DNA of 64,000 nt, taken from Helianthus annuus. Taxonomy: Eukaryota; Streptophyta; Magnoliopsida; Asterales; Asteraceae. A program made the translations under genes and the position numbers. A model generated the notes under the pieces. That model had not been told where the DNA came from. It did no database searches and saw only the letters and a program-made list of their open reading frames with translations. Where the stretch lies: NCBI RefSeq assembly GCF_002127325.2, contig NC_035435.2, positions 15,478,002 through 15,542,001 on the forward strand, written 5' to 3'. Positions 22,747-36,242 of this stretch are shown in pieces. Numbering within the stretch: the stretch's first letter is position 1; the number at the start of each line of letters is the position of its first letter.

Positions 22747-25700
22747 TGTTACGCCCAAAATTTCACCTTCCTAAATGTGATATTATCAAACTATAATTTA
22801 ACAAAAAATCGGGCATGACCCGTCCATAAAACGAGCATACCCCTGTTTTAAACATAAACAAACTAGATACAATTCTACAATTCGTTCAACAAGATACTAC
22901 TAAAAACCAATACAACAAATTTTGGGTCAAAAACATTTGAACAAACTAGCGGAAGCGTTTGGTATCGCATAACACGAACACGCGCTCGCTCCGATTCTCC
23001 AAGTCGCCAAAATTGAGGATTTACCTACATTCAACAACAAAGCTTTAAAAAGTTAGTCATTATACTTTTTTGCTTATAAAACCGTCATTTTAGTTCCATT
23101 CGTGTGCGTACTGTCATTTTTCTTACGCATTCGATTACCCAATTAAATGGGTATGACATATACTCTCATACAACGAACCTGTTAGTAGATGGTGACGACC
23201 AAACATATAATATTGTATAAACTAAAACGTCCATAGCATATTCTAACCGCATAAGTTACTTCAGTCCGATTATCCTTTCAACATTCAACCGTTTCATTAT
23301 TATATCAACACTTCGAAAGTCCGACATTCATCACCTGCACTTTCAAACATACTCAATAATAACTTGGTTAGCCAAACCCGTAATCTCAACATATTCATTT
23401 ACTACATCTTCATAAAAAGGACGTTAACCATTTAAATGCATCCAATCAACTTATATTCCAAACCCAAGGGCATTATTAGTAACGCTAATTCTCAAATGCA
23501 TCCGAATCATGCATTCGCACATACTTGCACACATACAAACTTACAATCATACACATCTACATACCTAATATACATTTAATCATACTTACAATCATGTATT
23601 CATACCTACGTGTTCCGTACGTATTTTTGTATACATTTACATGTAATACATGTCCAACTTCATTACATACATCTATCACACTCTTATATAAATTACATGA
23701 GGCTTAGACTTGGGTTTACAACTTATAATCATCAAGGAAACACTCGACATCATGTTTGGGAGGCCCGTCGTAGTTCACGGATAATATACCGAAGCCTACG
23801 GCGCATAAATCACATAAATAATATTTTTGACAGAACCTTCACCCGGCCGTGTCAGTTCACCACCCGGCCGTGTCAACTCTGCACTTTTCCTAGCCATTAA
23901 TCCTTACTGAAACGGACATAACTCTCTCATTTTTCGTCCGTTTTGCGTCACGTTTCTTCCTATATGATTGTAATTTAATATTCTATCACGTGATCTTGAA
24001 GTCCAGCATCCGAGTTAAGGAATTCCTTAACTTATACGTATTCGGCTTGTTATTCATCTATGAATTATTCGACCCATTCGTGCATTTATCAAAATAATCC
24101 ATTGATTTAACCTCAACTTCATATGAACTTAATAATTAAAACATTATATTACTTAAACAACTAAAGAAGTGATTATAGAAATCACTTACCTTGAGTATTC
24201 CAATAAGTGTATTTGTCACCTTGCCTTATCTTGACCCGTTATCCTCCTATGCTTGAGCTCTCCTTGACACGTTCCTATTATCTCATTCCATTACATCCAT
24301 TCAATAGTTAGTATACGTAATTATACGCATCACTAATCACACTTCTATTCACGTGTCAATCGCTTAACGAGTTCAACATGTATCATAATACTACAATGCT
24401 AATCAATCTAACAATTTATCATTCCATCATCACAAAAGTCATACATGAGCTTCTAGCATGCATAATTATGTATTTACATCATGTTCATTATTCTTTCAAA
24501 ATTCCATACTTAGAATGATAACATTCTCTAAGTTAGGCAACTTGTTTCATACATTAAACATTTCGTACCATTTCTTAACACCTTGGTTTTTACACATCCA
24601 TTCTACTATTTTCTATCAACAACCCGTTTCGACCCGTTGGTGCAATCATATGCATAGACTAGTTGGTAAGTGTTTTAGACACTTAAAACAATCAAATAAC
24701 TTACTAATAATTTATTAAAATCAGTAGTTCATGATTCATACAAGTGTGCATAACAATACAACTATTTTTACTTAATATTTATACTAAAAATGTGCAGCAA
24801 CTTTCTGCGCAGCAGCTGTTCACGACACATTTTAACCCATTTATCTTCTGATTCAGTTCTTCATGTTCAAATATGAAATGATCTACACTCAGAGATCTTT
24901 CTAAGCATATAAAGATCGTAAAAATCGGACATTCCTATGATTTTATATGATTTTTACAAAATCAGCACAGAAGCTGAAATGCTTCCAAACAGCTTGCTGT
25001 CAAAACGAATTTACTAACTTTTCATGCTGTTTTGACCCACTAAATCTCATAATCAGCCTCTTATGACCAAATATGAAATGTAATATGCGAAACAACCTTT
25101 TCAACGATATAAGGCTCGTTGTCTAACTCCTAATAACGAATGAGATACGGCCTTTACAAGATGACTATCTAAAGCTGTCAAAAGTAACTATTTTACACAA
25201 ACTTTGTAGGCATTTATCAAACACCTTGTAAGCATCATAATCATGGTATTCGGTACAAGACTATAAGGCACATTCTTATTAGTTTATCATCATACAACAT
25301 TCATATTCATTCGGAAATTACAAATTTATCATTCAAGCATTTAGTCGAACACTTGGTGTGCGTATGACATTTTAAACACTATGTACATGTATGATATGCA
25401 TAACCTACTAGTCCTTTTCACAATGATCAATTCAACCTAGTTTCACATAGTTTCTTAGTCTACAATCAAGTTCATCTAACAACGCTCTACTATTTATACA
25501 TTCATGCTTCAATTTCAAATAACTTTCACTATCATAAAATCACTACATACCAACATACCACTAGAACAAAAATGGGTTTCACTCAAGTTCTTCAATTTCA
25601 TCAAATTCGAGCAAGATTCTCGTTCTACATGATGATACTAATTCACATACAACTCAATTTCATACAATTTTCACAAATTGTTCAACACCCACTAAATCAT

Positions 25701-26118
25701 GAAGCATTAAAACAGAAAATTGAACTCACCTTATGATCAATACACTTAGATTAAAGGGTATCTAGACTCATGCATTCAATCAGCCCTCGATCCCCCTTTC
25801 AATTTGATGATTTTAGGTTGTTTAGGGTTTTGGTTCCCTTGGTTCCTTCTCTCGTTCGCACGTCCAGACCAAACACTGGCTAATTTTTGTCAAGTGTTTA
25901 TTTATAGCATATTTCCATTTTAACCCCTCTATCTTTTAAAACATGCCACTTATTTCATTTCACATACTAACTTGGTTAACTTTATGTGCACATATGCTTT
26001 AAACTTTCCATAGTTTATAAAACTTTAATAATAGTAGAAATCTATGTTTATCATTTCTGAAAGTCAAATATTGCGATTAAAACATTGTAATATATCTTAC
26101 GAAATTTGGCGTGTTACA
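22747..26118 (-). mobile_element. Solo LTR D inside Element C
   Basis: 3372 bp with TGTTACGCC...GGCGTGTTACA ends and exact TSD GAAGA at 22742-22746 and 26119-26123. Orientation is minus: on that strand it starts TGTAACACGCCAAATTTC, as LTR A does, and has a TATA box (25899-25906) followed by a leader with GAGAGAAGG and a 5' splice-like AAGGTGAGTTC (about 25730). No internal region or second LTR, so it is the product of LTR-LTR recombination. Doubled CACCCGGCCGTGTCA at about 23848-23876. Confidence 0.9.
25899..25906 (-). promoter_or_regulatory. TATA box in solo LTR D
   Basis: Minus strand CTATAAATAAAC; position and downstream leader support the LTR orientation. Confidence 0.5.
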
Positions 26119-26460
26119 GAAGATTTACCCGTTGAGGAAATGAATATCCTTTGTGTAAACCTTCATTTCCAACTCTGATGAAGCAACCGTTGAAAATGAC
26201 TCCGTTAGTTCATTTTCGTTTCTGAAAATTTATCCGTTGGGGAAATGAATATCCGTTTTGTAATCCTTCATTTTCAATTCTGATGAAGCAACCGTTGAAA
26301 ATGACTCCGTTAGTTCATTTTCGTTTCTAAAGATTTATCCGTTGGGGAAATGAATATCCGTTGTATAATCCTTCATTTCCACTTCTGATGAAGCAACCAT
26401 TGAAAATGACCCCGTCTGTTCATTTCGTTTCTGAAGAATGGCCGTTAAGGAAATAACAGG
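26119..26460 (+). repeat. Tandem array of Element C, right part
   Basis: About three more dimer units of the array (starts near 26119, 26221 and 26327, and a decayed one at 26430), continuing exactly where 22746 breaks off. Confidence 0.88.
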
Positions 26461-26542
26461 ACATTACTTTGCATATCGCTGATGGTTATTTGGCAGAGTC
26501 ACAAATAGACTCCTATGAATAAATTTCGGGACGAAATTTCCT

Positions 26543-26556
26543 AAAGTAGGGGAGAC
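26543..26556 (+). promoter_or_regulatory. Polypurine tract of Element C
   Basis: AAAGTAGGGGAGAC directly before the 3' LTR, preceded by AATTTCGGGACGAAATTTCC as in Element B. Confidence 0.8.
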
Positions 26557-29500
26557 TGTGACACCTGTGACACCGCGACCATCAAACAAATACCAAGCCG
26601 ATGAAATATTGTATTTCATACTTGGGATCTTGTATAAATATGTGTATGTTTTGCACATATCAATTATTGTTCAATTTCAAACTCTACATTGCTTTCTAGA
26701 GCATTATACGCAAACTGGTGCGTAAACGTACTCAGTTTAATGCGACAAATACTCCGGAACATCAACATATACTCAACATACCTTAAATAACCTTTACATA
26801 ACTTAGAAATAAGTTTTGAAGGCTTTGGTATAGCAAAAACAAGTTAATTCGCTTACAGGGACTAAACTTGACAAACTGCGAAAGTATGCCAATTTGAACT
26901 GTAACGAACATTCCGGAACATGTCCATAAGTTAAACATACCCTAAATATCCTTTACATAGCTTAGAAATAGGCTTTGAGGTGTTTGGTATGCTAAAACAA
27001 ACTTTTGGATCATTCAGGGACTAAAAGTGTCAAAAAGTGCACAAGTTTGCACTTTCGCGCATAACTTACGTTCTGAATACATCCGGACATCCAAAAATTT
27101 ATGTAAGCATCCTTATATTATGCCTTAGTGTTTGGCATGAGAAAAATCCGTTCGTCGCGTCATTTGGATCGTTTTTCGCGCTTATGCGCATTCCGTCGTA
27201 ATTAAGCGAACATCGCGTTCGTACAACCAAACGAACCAACATCCGGAACATTTTTGAGCATGTTTCATGTCCACAATGCTTAGGCATCATTTTAGGGCCT
27301 TAAAGTTGGCTTTACGGGCCTTAGAAGTGTCGGAAATAGCTTAAACACGCAACAGGGACCAAAAGTGTAAATTCTGCAAGTGGTGCAGATCAGAGGGGCC
27401 AGGCGGCCCGCGTAAGGATTGCCCAAAACATGAGGCGGGCCGCGTGAACATGTCTGACAGAAGATTTTGCATTTAATGCAGAATCTGGCCTTTCGTTCGA
27501 TCAAAGGGCGATGCCTTTTCACCCAAATGAAGGGCCAAGGGTCAAGTTCACTGAATCTAACCCCTGGACACATGTACGCATGAGATCAAGGCACGATATT
27601 CGATAAAACGATCCTAACGGTTCCACTTTTCCTATAAATACCCCCCCCCCCTTTGTTCCAAAAACCCACAAAATCTGATCTTAAGGCTCTAAGTTGGAAC
27701 CATTGTTCCATACCTGAGCTATTTGATCTAGATTAGCACTCGGGGACCTTCCGTAAGTCTTCTTTCGCTCTTTTATCGCTTTTCGAGTCCGAAAGTCAAC
27801 GTTTTGTTGACTTTCTGCATTGACCAGCTTATGGTCGATGCAAAGTTCATGGAACTTCATAACGTGAGCGTGATCACGATGGTTATAGTCCGTAGTGACT
27901 ATACCTACTGATCACCACGTTAACTAGGCTCAGTGACGAGTCGTAGTTTCGGCCAAAATGTGCATTCTTGCATATTTTGTAACCAAACTACTCGTGAGCA
28001 TCAAAGCCGTTTGTTTTGATGTCAAACCTGTTTTCTAAACTTAGTTAAGCATGTTCTAACATGCTTAGCTCGTCACTTTTAGTTTAGTGCTTATATAGGG
28101 TCGTAAGGTAAGCGATCTAAACCATCGCTTATACTTTCGAACCCGACCCATTTGGTCGATCATTAGGATCCGACCAAACACATTAGGTGACCATAGCTAT
28201 AACCTTCCGAGGTTATACCTTGTAGTCACGATGTTAGGCGTTCCGAACGCGTTCTACGCGAACGACGCGTTAGGGTAGCATAAGCTACCTAAACGGGTCG
28301 TGACGGACCGTAAGCACTTAGGTTAAGTTTCATTTTAGTATGTAGGCTTTGTTAAACCATATTACACGAGTCTCCATACTCGTTTGGTTTACGAACCCGC
28401 GTACTATCCGATCCTTCCGATTTGGTCCGGTATATTAACATAGCTACCTATTAGGTGCCGTTTGATATCCCGTGATCTTTAGCATTATCTGGTTATTATA
28501 CAAGAACTTCAAAGCAATCTCAGGTGAGTACATTGAACCCCTCTTTTACTGTTTTCCAAACTGTTTTGGGGTGAAACACATGTGCCTACTTGCTACTTTC
28601 ATGCTTTCCAGTTTTCACATCATATACTACTATGTTCGATAGTACATATATAGTACATGATTTCATTGTGTTTATGCTATGTATGCCCATTGTGTGCGTA
28701 CTTAGTACATTGCCATACATTTCATGCTACGTACGCCCATTGTGTGCAAACGTAGTACATTGTTTCACATTGCATTACTGTTGCATATGCTCATCCAGCA
28801 TATGAACACATTACACTACATTTTGAACCGTTGTACTCTACAATACATTTCATGCTACGTACGCCTATTGTGTGCATACGTAGTACATTGTTTCACATTG
28901 CATTACTGTTGCATATGCTCATCCAGCATATGAACACATTACACTACATTTTGAACCGTTGTACTCTACAATACATTTCATGCTACGTACGCCCATTGTG
29001 TGCATACGTAGTACATTGTTTCACATTGCATTTCTGTTGCATATGCTCATCCAGCATATGAACACATTATACTACATTTTGAACCGTTGTAACCATTTGA
29101 CTATACATAAACATTTCTACCGTTGTTAAACATTTCATCTTGATGGTTTGGTTTGAGTAAGTGATTTAAGTAACGAGGCATGTGTAATATGATACAAGCA
29201 TGGTGGATACGCCGCTGGTACTTCCTATATATAAGTATTTGTATGGTATTACATATCGTAGCGTTATTTGAATCATTTCAATTTGAGACATAGAACATTT
29301 TATACAAATAACACGCTTTTCACAAGACATTGATTTACAAACAACAAATCTTATACAAACTCTTTTTACATGGTTATTCAGTTAACCAGGCATTGTTCTC
29401 TTATTTATACATATCATTTGATCTTACCGTTTTTCAAATGATTTACAAGACAAAGCAAAATACGAGGTTCATGACTAAACATTTTCTCAAACTCAAGTCA

Positions 29501-29824
29501 TGAATTCCGTTTTCACAAAACCAATGTATATCACAGGCATTTTTATGCTGACGTACCTATTTTCACATGTGTTTTCAGGAGATGATGCATAGGACTTATC
29601 AAGACATACTTAGGCGGACCTGTGCCTTAGTGACTTAAAACGAGACAAGAACTAGTTAATTCATGTTATATACACTTTGATTCTTGTTCAGACAATGTAA
29701 ACTTTCATGTTTGATTTATAAAACGAAACTTCATTTGCCATGGATTTGAAACAATTGATTCTGTTACAACACTCCCCGACGTTTCCGCCACGTTTTGTAT
29801 GTTCTACGTGGTCGGGGTGTGACA
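26557..29824 (+). repeat. 3' LTR of Element C
   Basis: 3268 bp; differs from the 5' LTR by about a dozen substitutions and a C-run length near 27640. Carries the same 128-bp triple repeat (28718-29101) and the block shared with Element B (29199-29240). Followed by TSD TCTTG. Confidence 0.95.
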
Positions 29825-29829
29825 TCTTG

Positions 29830-30248
29830 GCCATGTCTGCAATGACATTTAGGCTAGGTTTTACCTTTAAGATTCTTTTAATATTAAACGCAGAGCAATC
29901 CTAATTTGAGATGTTAACAAGGATCTGAACTTAGTTGAGGAACTACCATCTTGGCCCTGTCTTAAGGTGACACATGGCTAGGTCTTGTCCTTTTAGATTT
30001 TGCCATTTTATCATAATGGTAGATCTTATAAAAAGGAATGATATTATAATAGAAATGGTTGCCCTAAATGGGACTTCTAACCGAAATGACTTACCCATGC
30101 AAGGGCTAATCAGAAAAATAACAAAGGAACAAATAAAGGAGAAATAAAACGAATTAGGATTAACCTATGTTCTTGTCTAGACTCGAGAATGTGCAATTGT
30201 GTAACTGAGATTAAACACAAAAGGCTAGTGTTTAATTCACTTAGTGTT
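29830..30248 (-). other. 5' leader of Element A, LTR-proximal part
   Basis: Non-coding leader between the primer site and the insertion point of C. Contains diverged repeated blocks (CATCTTGGCC...TGACA...GGCTAGG twice) that can form hairpins on the minus strand (ATGTC...GACAT). No gene is seen. Confidence 0.55.
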
Positions 30249-30261
30249 GGCTCTGATACCA
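30249..30261 (-). promoter_or_regulatory. Primer-binding site of Element A
   Basis: Minus strand TGGTATCAGAGCC, three bases after the LTR end, complementary to initiator Met tRNA. It fixes the right-hand LTR as the 5' LTR. Confidence 0.92.
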
Positions 30262-30264
30262 ACC

Positions 30265-33200
30265 TGTCACACCCCTATTTTTCCACGTGTCACCGGTGGG
30301 GAGTATCGTGACGTAATTGATATCATCATAGTCAAACAACACCACATATAAATGCACAGCGGAAGCAAAAGATACAGATTTATTTCAACTGAATAGATTA
30401 TGATGTTTATGTATCACAATAGTCGAAACAGATCCACAGGCGGATCAAATAAAAAGGGAAACTCTTCAACAGACTTTGACATCTAAAGCTTGCGAGACTT
30501 GAGTAATGATGCCTGGAGTAGGCAGCCTATTTCGTTTAGTACCTGCGCTTAGCCTTTTTGGAAAATACGTCAGTTTGCACTGGTAAATACAACTTAACTG
30601 ACTCATTTTGAAAAGAGTTAGAAAATTGATTTGAATGCACTTCGGCAAAAATATTTTTATAACTTGGGACAATTATTCAAAATAATCTTGTATACAGTTT
30701 TACTCATTTGTCGTCCATTAGGGCCGGTTGTAAGGTCGGACTTAAGTTAACTGACACGCCACAGGTATAATGCCCACAAGGTCGATTCCTTATAGTGGGA
30801 TACCAGTTTTTACATAATGCATCTGTCAGGTGTACGCCTACACCCCGTGCTTAGGTCGTGGCCATTTCTTTGAATGATGCCAAGGATATCCGGGACATGG
30901 CCATTTAACCCCCAAGGGCCATACACCAAATAATACATATCAAACAGGTTATGTAAATACATCAATCACAATACGATTTAAATGACTACATACACCCGAC
31001 CAAGCGGTACTTTTATAGTACCGTATCCCAAGCCCGTATAGGGAAAATAAGTTAAGGGTATTTACCTGAGCAATGTATAAATCAAATACAGCAAGTGCAC
31101 GTATCTTTTACTGGGCTCCTAATCTGGAACGAAGGTTTTTAATAACCTATTAGAATCCTAACGGGTCTTTAATTAAGCTTAGACTTAGACCGGTTAGTTT
31201 TCAAAAGGAAGACACGGTTCAAACGCATGATAAAGCGAAGACCGGATTAGAATGTGGTTTTGACCCGACAAGCTTGAATACTTGTTTAATATGGGTAACT
31301 TAATCACATTCTGAATATTGAGACAAAAACGATTTGGTTTGACCCGTTTCGGCTAATATATGCAAACTAGTTACATAGGCCGATCCGAACGCGAAACATG
31401 CGTAACGGGTAACCATAAGAGTCATGAACATGTTCCATAAGTTAATATGCCTTTGATATGTTGTGATATCAGTAGGATATCTTCCATTATGCCCAAAAAG
31501 AATTTAAAACCAACTTATGCCCCGAAGGGGTATTTTGGTCATTTTAAAGGTTATAAAAGAGGTTAAATGGTAATCTAAGTTATAGGTCTGATTAAATCGG
31601 TAAAAATACTTAATTTACTAAGTTACATCAGTAGGGTATAACTTATATGTGAAATTTATCACTTATAACCAAACTTTGCATCTTAAGGGCATTTTGGTAA
31701 TTTTGCATAGACTAAAAAGGTCAAAACTGAAATTCTGAGTTTAAGACTTTTGCTTACTGCTAAAGTATGAAAGTTTACTTAAAACATCACTAGGTATCAA
31801 GTCTTATACATCTAAAATGGTTTTAATACATACTACGCGTTAAAAACGCTTAGAAAAGGCGATTTGGAGCCATTTCCGGGTTTTTAAAGAAAAGGTGATA
31901 TTTTTATAATTCCAGAAGGCTCAAAATAATTTATTTATCATATTAGGTCAGTAGAAAAAGGTTTGGGGTCAAAAGAACTTGTAAAACCCATTTTATAGCC
32001 CAAAAGGGCAAAACCAGCAATTACCGAGTCAAGCTTAGAACTCTAAGTTATGCTCAGCATAAAAATAAATAAAAATCTCCAAAAATCCCAAAATATTATA
32101 TTACATCAGTGGGTAAAAAGTTTGGTATTAAATTGGGTTTAGATATGCTATATGCTAATTATGCGGTTTATTTACTAAAAAGCTTCTTAATTACGTTAAT
32201 GAGCATAACTCCTAATCTAGACCTCAAACTGATGTGAAACTTTATGGGCATGTTTATAAATCAGTAATAAAGGTTTTAGTCCTTTCATATTTTCAAGAAT
32301 CTCGTTTTAATATCAAAAGGGCATCATGGTCAACATTTAGGCATTATGGAATCATGTAATGAACCTCAATTCTAAAGGACCAAGTAGTATAACTTTTGAG
32401 GTTATACTAACATATAACATGGTCACAAGGGACCCTAAGGCATAAATAAACTCAAGCTAATTCGGGTCAGAACTGAAAGTCAAAGCAAAGGTCAAACTTT
32501 GCGACTTTCGGTTGTGAACCGAGCCTATACTTAGAATTGTCGGATTGAACATGTTTAGACATGTTCAACTAATATTTACCAAGTTATTAAAGTGACAAAA
32601 CTGATTTTATAGCTTCTTCATTATTAGTTATTAATTTTATTTAAAAACAACCCGTTTGACTCTTATTTTAATTAGTTTGGCTCGACAATTAACTTATGTA
32701 AACGTGGTAATTAGGAGGTGTCCTTTTGAGAGTTTAACACCTACCTAATTACGATCACATAGCCATGTTTGTTGCGAACAATGGCTCAACCGATTAAAAG
32801 TCAAAGTGTTTATCGATAACGCTTGACTTTTCGGTTTAAACGCTAAACAATTAAATTAAACATGAAGGAATCACTTACAAAAGTCCAAAGGACTGAAAGA
32901 GGTTCTCAAGAAGCTCAAGACCCCCAAGGAATTCAGAGAAATCAGAAAGGAATGAATGGTGCAAGTGAAACCCAAAACAAGGGTGTATATATAGGTTTTT
33001 GAGAACCGTTAGGATCGTTCCTCGTAAACCGTGATCAAATCTGAGCCATACACCTATTACCTATAGTTTACAAAACAATGGGCAGCCCCGAGATTCAAGG
33101 ATTGAGAGACAAGAGCAAAACCAAAGCTGGTTTTCAAAAATCTGGTTGCTGGCACCTCTATACGGACCGTAAGGTCTTGTATACGGTCCGTAAGGGCCTT

Positions 33201-34146
33201 GCCTGCACATGGGCACTTTCAGAACTTGTCACATTTGGCCCCTGCACTTGATAATTGTCATTCCCGAGACATTTGAGGCCCGTTAAACCATTTTTAAGGC
33301 TCTACAATGATGCCTAAGCATATGAAACACAAAACATGCTCAAACATATGTCGGATGTCGGTTCGTTTGGTCGTACGGTCCCGTTGTTCGGCTAATTACA
33401 ACGAAACACGGATGGATGCTAAAAACGATCCAAATTACGCGACGAATGGAATTTTATCAAGCCAAACACTAAAATAAAATATTTTAGTGCTTACATAAAT
33501 TTTTGGGTGTCCGGGGATATACAGAATGCAAGATATGCGTGAAAATGCAAACTTGTGCACTTTTTGACACTTTTAGTCCCTGCATGACCTAAAAGTTTAT
33601 TTTTGCGCACCAAACACCTCTAAGCCTATATCTAAGCCATATAAAGGTTAAATAGAGTATAATTAACTCATGGTCATATTCCGGAAGGTCCGGAACCCTA
33701 CGAATTGACACACTTTTGCAGTTTGACGCTTTTAACCCCTTGTTTACGAATATTGCCATAATTTTCTCATACTTAATCGAAACCTTGTGAAATTTTTATC
33801 ACACATTCTTGTGAGTATAATTTATCATTACAAAGCTTCGGGTCTGCTAAAAGATCACTCAGAGGTATATTTGGAACATGTTGACACATTTAGCCCCTGT
33901 AGTTTGTAATTCCTCACTTTCTTTCACAATTAGCTTCGTATGATCCATGATTTATTCGTTTAAGGGTATAAACATCTTGTAGGGTTATTAAAAGATATAT
34001 TTATTCATTGTTGGCATTTTGAATCCTTTTACGCACATAGATTTCTTGTTTGTCAACTTTAGTCCTTCTAAATCAATCCTTTGCACGTTTTAAGTCCATG
34101 ACACGTATCGATATGATATTCGACGTGAATTTTCAAGGTGTTACAT
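30265..34146 (-). repeat. 5' LTR of Element A (complete)
   Basis: 3882 bp; on the minus strand it starts TGTAACACCTTGAAAATTC at 34146 and ends GGGGTGTGACA at 30265. TATA box at 32986-32993; paired palindromes 33161-33192; splice-like CTCAGGTAAA at 31070-31061 and GCGCAGGT near 30545. Flanking base 34147 begins pol sequence of Element E. Confidence 0.95.
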
Positions 34147-34239
34147 TGGACCATTTAAAATCCTGGAGAGGATTGGTTTGGTAGCATATAAGTTGGACCT
34201 ACCTGCTGAACTAAATGGCGGTTCATGATACATTCCATG
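34147..34239 (+). pseudogene. Element E pol fragment (integrase C-terminal region)
   Basis: Encodes the GPF-type segment ([21 protein letters not shown]) found in the integrase of Element I at about 63687-63750. A one-base insertion near 34219 shifts the frame. Left end cut by LTR A, right end by solo LTR F. Confidence 0.85.
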
Positions 34240-34593
34240 TGTCACACCCCAACCGATGGCGGAAACATCGGGATGAGACGAACAAATTGCTCAAAACAAC
34301 ATAACACTAAATGTGACAATATAAATTAAATCATTTTATTAAATTATAAGGAGTGATACATTGTTTCAAATAGTAAACATAAATTCAAGCATTGTTTAAT
34401 TGCTGAAATGGGTTTCTAGGTTCATCCTAGCTTGTTTTCTTGATCACTTCATCTAACAACCTGCAACATGTATTAAAATAACATTAACAAAACGTTGGCG
34501 AGTATACAAGTTTGATACATAGCATAGTAGAATAAAATGTTTAAAATGTGCTCATATCCAACATGAATAAAATGATACATGTTACTACTTTGT

Positions 34594-34697
34594 CATTCAA
34601 TATCGTTCAACATCGTCCAACATCGTTCAACATCGTTCAACATCGTTCAACATCGTTCAACATCGTTCACATATCGTTCACATATCGTTCAACATCG
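34594..34697. repeat. 10-bp minisatellite in solo LTR F
   Basis: About ten copies of TTCAACATCG with a few 11-mer variants (TTCACATATCG). Confidence 0.9.
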
Positions 34698-35765
34698 CAA
34701 TACCCCAAGACTCAAGGGCATTGAGATTAACACGTTCAACTTGCATAGCATAAGAGATTAACAAGCATAAAATTGTTTCATGTTTAAATGTGGATAGAGT
34801 GTGATTAAAACAAGACTCAAGTGTTGTGTAATTTGAATATGGAATACATGTTGCACCCAAATGTGTTTAAAACGAAAATGGGATCGAGTATACTCACATT
34901 GATTGCGTTGCGATTTCTTGTAAAGCGCACGAGTAAAGGTGGTGAATTCCAAAAGAACGAACGAGATATGTTTATCCTAGATATGTAAAAAATATCACAT
35001 GTAAACGATCTAATTACTGTTTATATGTAGAATAATGTTCCTATTAATTATGATTTATATTATAATAAACCTTTAGTGACATATAAATTATTAATTATTT
35101 ACAAGTTTGTCTGGGAAGTACCCGTTAATATATAAAACAACATTATAAAGACTTTATAAATTATTTATTAAGTGTAAAGGTATAAATGTAAGGAAAAATG
35201 AAACAATAGATATGAAAAGTGAAACTGTTACAATTTCTATTATTTTGGATTCTTAACAAGAAAAATAAGATAAATAATTAAGTAAATTAAAGGAAATAAT
35301 GTCCAAAGGATTGGCCAAAACTATCATTCAGCGAAATACACGGAGACCGGGTCGAACCCGTAACCTCCTGTCTAAACAGGAACAACTTTTTTGAAATATT
35401 TAGATTTTAATTTTATTTATACATAAAAAAATTGACATCATCTTCTTCATATTAAGGCCATCGAAACAAGACTGTTATATGTAAAAGATTATATTTTATT
35501 TTTCTTGTTTCAGTTATGATATCTATATATATAACAGATGAAAAAAAAAACACGAATGGATCGAAGGTAAGGGTGTACCGAACACGAATCGAGCTATACT
35601 CCGTCGTGAACTCCGACGTCTTCGGCGGTGTCTCCGATCTCCGGCGAATGTCCGGCGACTTCCACACGCTCCGATGATGATCCTCGAACTACGGCGAAGG
35701 GTGTATGGTTCGAGGCAGAGAAAAAGGTGAGTTGTGAGGGATGTTTAACCGTGAAGAAGGTTCGG

Positions 35766-35772
35766 TTTTATA
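35766..35772 (-). promoter_or_regulatory. TATA box in solo LTR F
   Basis: Minus strand CACTATAAAACCG followed by a pyrimidine-rich leader. Confidence 0.5.
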
Positions 35773-36197
35773 GTGTTCACAAGAGTCGTAAAATATGGCA
35801 ACCGAGAATGATTGATTTGCACGTGTGCGATAATAGGTCAAGATTCGTTGTGCGCCACAAATATGGAAATGCGGAATGACATCAATCACCGAGAAATCAG
35901 CGGTCATAGGCAGAATGGAAAGACAACAAGATGTTTACGCGGTTACGGCTTGTGCTCGAGATAACGTCCATATTCGTTTCCTTTGCAAACATGGTAAACT
36001 TTCATCATGGTAATCACGTAAAATCAGGGAAATCAAAACAAAAAGGAAGCTTTAATCAAGAAAAAATGGAAACATTAACTGTATTCTTTTTGAGCGGCAA
36101 TTGATTTAAAAAGAAGGAAAGTTAACCGAAAATTTCGGTTTAACATCTAAGAACTTGTTAATTGAACGATTAGAAGGCAATGGTGGAGTGGTTTGGT

Positions 36198-36242
36198 TGT
36201 TGCTTATCCCGCTGGTTGACCCAGGTTCGAGTCTGGGCAACA
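36198..36242 (+). other. tRNA-like B-box hairpin in solo LTR F
   Basis: TGTTGC...GCAACA closes a stem around CCCAG-GTTCGAGT-CTGGG, which resembles a tRNA T-arm and Pol III B box (GGTTCGAGTC). There is no convincing D-arm/anticodon arm or 7-bp acceptor stem, so it is not called a tRNA gene. Confidence 0.3.

Larger units (their letters stand above)
16006..29824 (+). mobile_element. Element C: gag-only LTR retrotransposon (TR-GAG type)
   Basis: LTRs 16006-19270 and 26557-29824, TSD TCTTG at 16001-16005 and 29825-29829, iMet primer site, an intact gag, then about 5.5 kb without pol (3.4 kb of it a solo LTR insertion) and a polypurine tract. I counted roughly a dozen substitutions between the LTRs over 3.27 kb, so it is young, but older than B. 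An element with gag and no pol fits the TR-GAG class of non-autonomous plant elements, which borrow reverse transcriptase and integrase from a partner. It is inserted in the leader of A. Confidence 0.93.
1..34146 (-). mobile_element. Element A: Tekay-like Ty3/gypsy element, nested host
   Basis: An LTR retrotransposon read on the minus strand. Its 5' LTR is at the right (30265-34146); the 3' LTR at the left is cut by the window edge. Between them, in minus-strand order, lie the primer site, a leader split by Element C, gag, pol and a polypurine tract. The element is interrupted by Element B (in pol), a hAT MITE (at the gag start) and Element C (in the leader). It sits inside the integrase region of Element E, whose coding resumes at 34147. 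Its TSD cannot be checked because the left end is outside the window. The two LTRs differ at several tens of sites over about 3 kb, so A is older than B and C, as the nesting requires. The C-terminal chromodomain-like segment and long LTRs suggest the Tekay lineage (inference). Confidence 0.9.

Noticed and set aside
22747..26118. Complete LTR retrotransposon inside C
   Set aside because: Only one TG...CA unit between the TSDs, no primer site or polypurine tract; a solo LTR fits better.
35628..35879. 83-codon frame in solo LTR F
   Set aside because: Inside LTR leader on the strand opposite the element; no similarity or start context.
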